Shown: piece by piece, positions 5,164 through 5,979 of the stretch | How the letters are laid out: each line of letters opens with the position of its first letter | Position numbering within the stretch: the first letter of the stretch is position 1 | Assembly (NCBI GenBank): GCA_007122555.1 | Contig: SKTL01000534.1 | Span: forward strand, 1-5,979 | Direction of reading: 5' to 3' | DNA from: Thermomicrobiaceae bacterium | Lineage (GTDB): Bacteria > Chloroflexota > Chloroflexia > Thermomicrobiales > Thermomicrobiaceae | DNA: 5,979 nt | Notes under the pieces: model-generated | The model's input: the letters and a program-made list of their open reading frames with translations, nothing else | What the model was told of the DNA's origin: nothing | Databases searched by the model: none | Program-made: the position numbers and the translations under genes

Positions 5164-5979
5164 CTAGTGAAGGTCGATCACCACTTCGGGTTCCGCCTTC
5201 CAGACGGTCGCGCTCGCTGGCAACGGGGCGTCCCTAATCAGTTCCCGGATGTTCGCCGTTGAGGACATGCTCGACCGTTGCGGTCGGAATCCTTCGTCGA
5301 AGGATGCACTGCTGCCACGGATGCTGATGATCTTGTCCGGATGTTCGATCTCCAGATTGCGCAGATATCGCTGGCCAGCCGGTTGATAGTCGATCTGGCC
5401 GTCGACGATTCGTATGATCTGAAAGTCGCCCCATTCGGTTTCGATTGCGGAGTCGGTCATAACCGCATTTTCATCGTCCCCGATATCCCAGACGAGCTGC
5501 TCGAACCGGACCGCGCTGATCTCGGCGTCATGTGGCTCTTTCGATCGTTCCGAACTGACCTTAATAGCGAACTGGCTGACCCGTGCGGAGCCTTCGGTTT
5601 CAACGCCATCGTCCCAGATCAGGTGCGTCGGACCCGCAAATTCAACTGTTCGATCGTCGAGATCGAATTCCACAGTCGCCTCGACCCCTTCGCTCGTCTC
5701 GCTATAGGAAACACCGGAAAACTCCAGGAATTCGGCGAACTCCGTTACGGGCGGTAGGTCTTCTTCATGGATGATCTCCGGAGGCTTGGAAGGGACATCG
5801 ACGGTTGCCGGCTCGGGCGCTTCGCCGATCAGAATCGGATGAGTCGTTTCGTTCGGGAACGTGATTGTGAAGTTCCAGGTGGCGACCTCGCCCTCTGACA
5901 CCGAAAGATCGTCGCCAAACGGCCCGACTTCCACGTCATTGATCTCGAAGGTCACCTCATCCGCATCCTCCGGAACTCC
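5164..5979 (-). CDS. C-terminal part of an acidic beta-rich protein, possibly DUF4179/DUF5643-like
   Basis: 271 codons read without a stop from the window edge to TAG at 5164-5166; the 5' end is outside. A GTG at 5955 could serve as a start, but the frame stays open beyond it (GVPEDADEV...) and starting there would cut into an apparent beta-domain, so I treat the gene as partial. The sequence shows two similar stretches: VTFEINDVEV ... EVATWNFTITF (residues 9-41 from the edge), then GVEATVEFDL with GPTHLIWDDG (98-125). These alternating strands, a Trp-x-Phe ending and a D-D-G turn resemble the C-terminal beta domains of DUF4179/DUF5643 anti-sigma-type membrane proteins. The match is from memory and weak. 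There is no Cys and no membrane helix in the visible part, and it is strongly acidic. A 155-bp gap with its own promoter candidate separates it from the propeller gene. Confidence 0.8.
   Translation of the reverse strand, partial: GVPEDADEVTFEINDVEVGPFGDDLSVSEGEVATWNFTITFPNETTHPILIGEAPEPATVDVPSKPPEIIHEEDLPPVTEFAEFLEFSGVSYSETSEGVEATVEFDLDDRTVEFAGPTHLIWDDGVETEGSARVSQFAIKVSSERSKEPHDAEISAVRFEQLVWDIGDDENAVMTDSAIETEWGDFQIIRIVDGQIDYQPAGQRYLRNLEIEHPDKIISIRGSSASFDEGFRPQRSSMSSTANIRELIRDAPLPASATVWKAEPEVVIDLH

Noticed and set aside
1..5979. CRISPR arrays, insertion sequences, rRNA and defence-type genes
   Set aside because: No regularly spaced direct repeats, transposase motifs, rRNA-like stretches or nuclease/toxin signatures were found on either strand.

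Overview
The window is a GC-rich, gene-dense bacterial segment. All four genes I can support lie on the minus strand, so it is transcribed from position 5979 towards 1. No marker gene fixes the taxon. A member of Chloroflexota (Thermomicrobia/Sphaerobacter-like) or another GC-rich, non-enteric respiratory lineage would fit: an Fe-S/NrfD fusion next to a MopB oxidoreductase, a membrane-anchored LVIVD propeller, and a palindromic intergenic element. That assignment is an impression, not a result.

Layout in transcription order: (1) 5979-5164, the C-terminal part of an acidic, beta-rich protein of uncertain family that runs off the window. (2) 5163-5009, a gap with a 9-bp inverted repeat, a near-perfect 14-bp dyad and an extended -10 promoter candidate. 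(3) 5008-3830, a membrane-anchored extracytoplasmic beta-propeller with LVIVD-type repeats. (4) 3829-3687, a gap with a plausible promoter overlapped by a second dyad. (5) 3686-2151, a fusion of a four-cluster [4Fe-4S] electron-transfer subunit and an eight-helix NrfD/PsrC-type quinone-site membrane subunit. (6) 2150-2043, a gap almost filled by a 72-nt cloverleaf-like palindromic element. (7) 2042-1, a molybdopterin bis-MGD oxidoreductase catalytic subunit, missing only its C-terminus beyond the window edge.

Genes 5 and 7 together encode a complete electron path of the complex iron-sulfur molybdoenzyme type: Mo active site, [4Fe-4S] in the catalytic subunit, four [4Fe-4S] clusters, then a membrane quinone/quinol site. 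Neither gene has a Tat or Sec signal. An in-frame stop just upstream of the fusion start, and the lack of any alternative start before the catalytic gene, leave no room for one. The catalytic side is therefore probably cytoplasmic, unlike the canonical Psr/Phs/Nrf layout. The substrate cannot be read from the sequence.

The most unusual non-coding feature is the 72-nt element at 2066-2137. It has a 4-bp closing stem and two perfect 8-bp hairpins whose apices are complementary to each other over 10 nt, allowing a kissing-loop or a switch between two folds. It sits between the two subunit genes of the respiratory complex.
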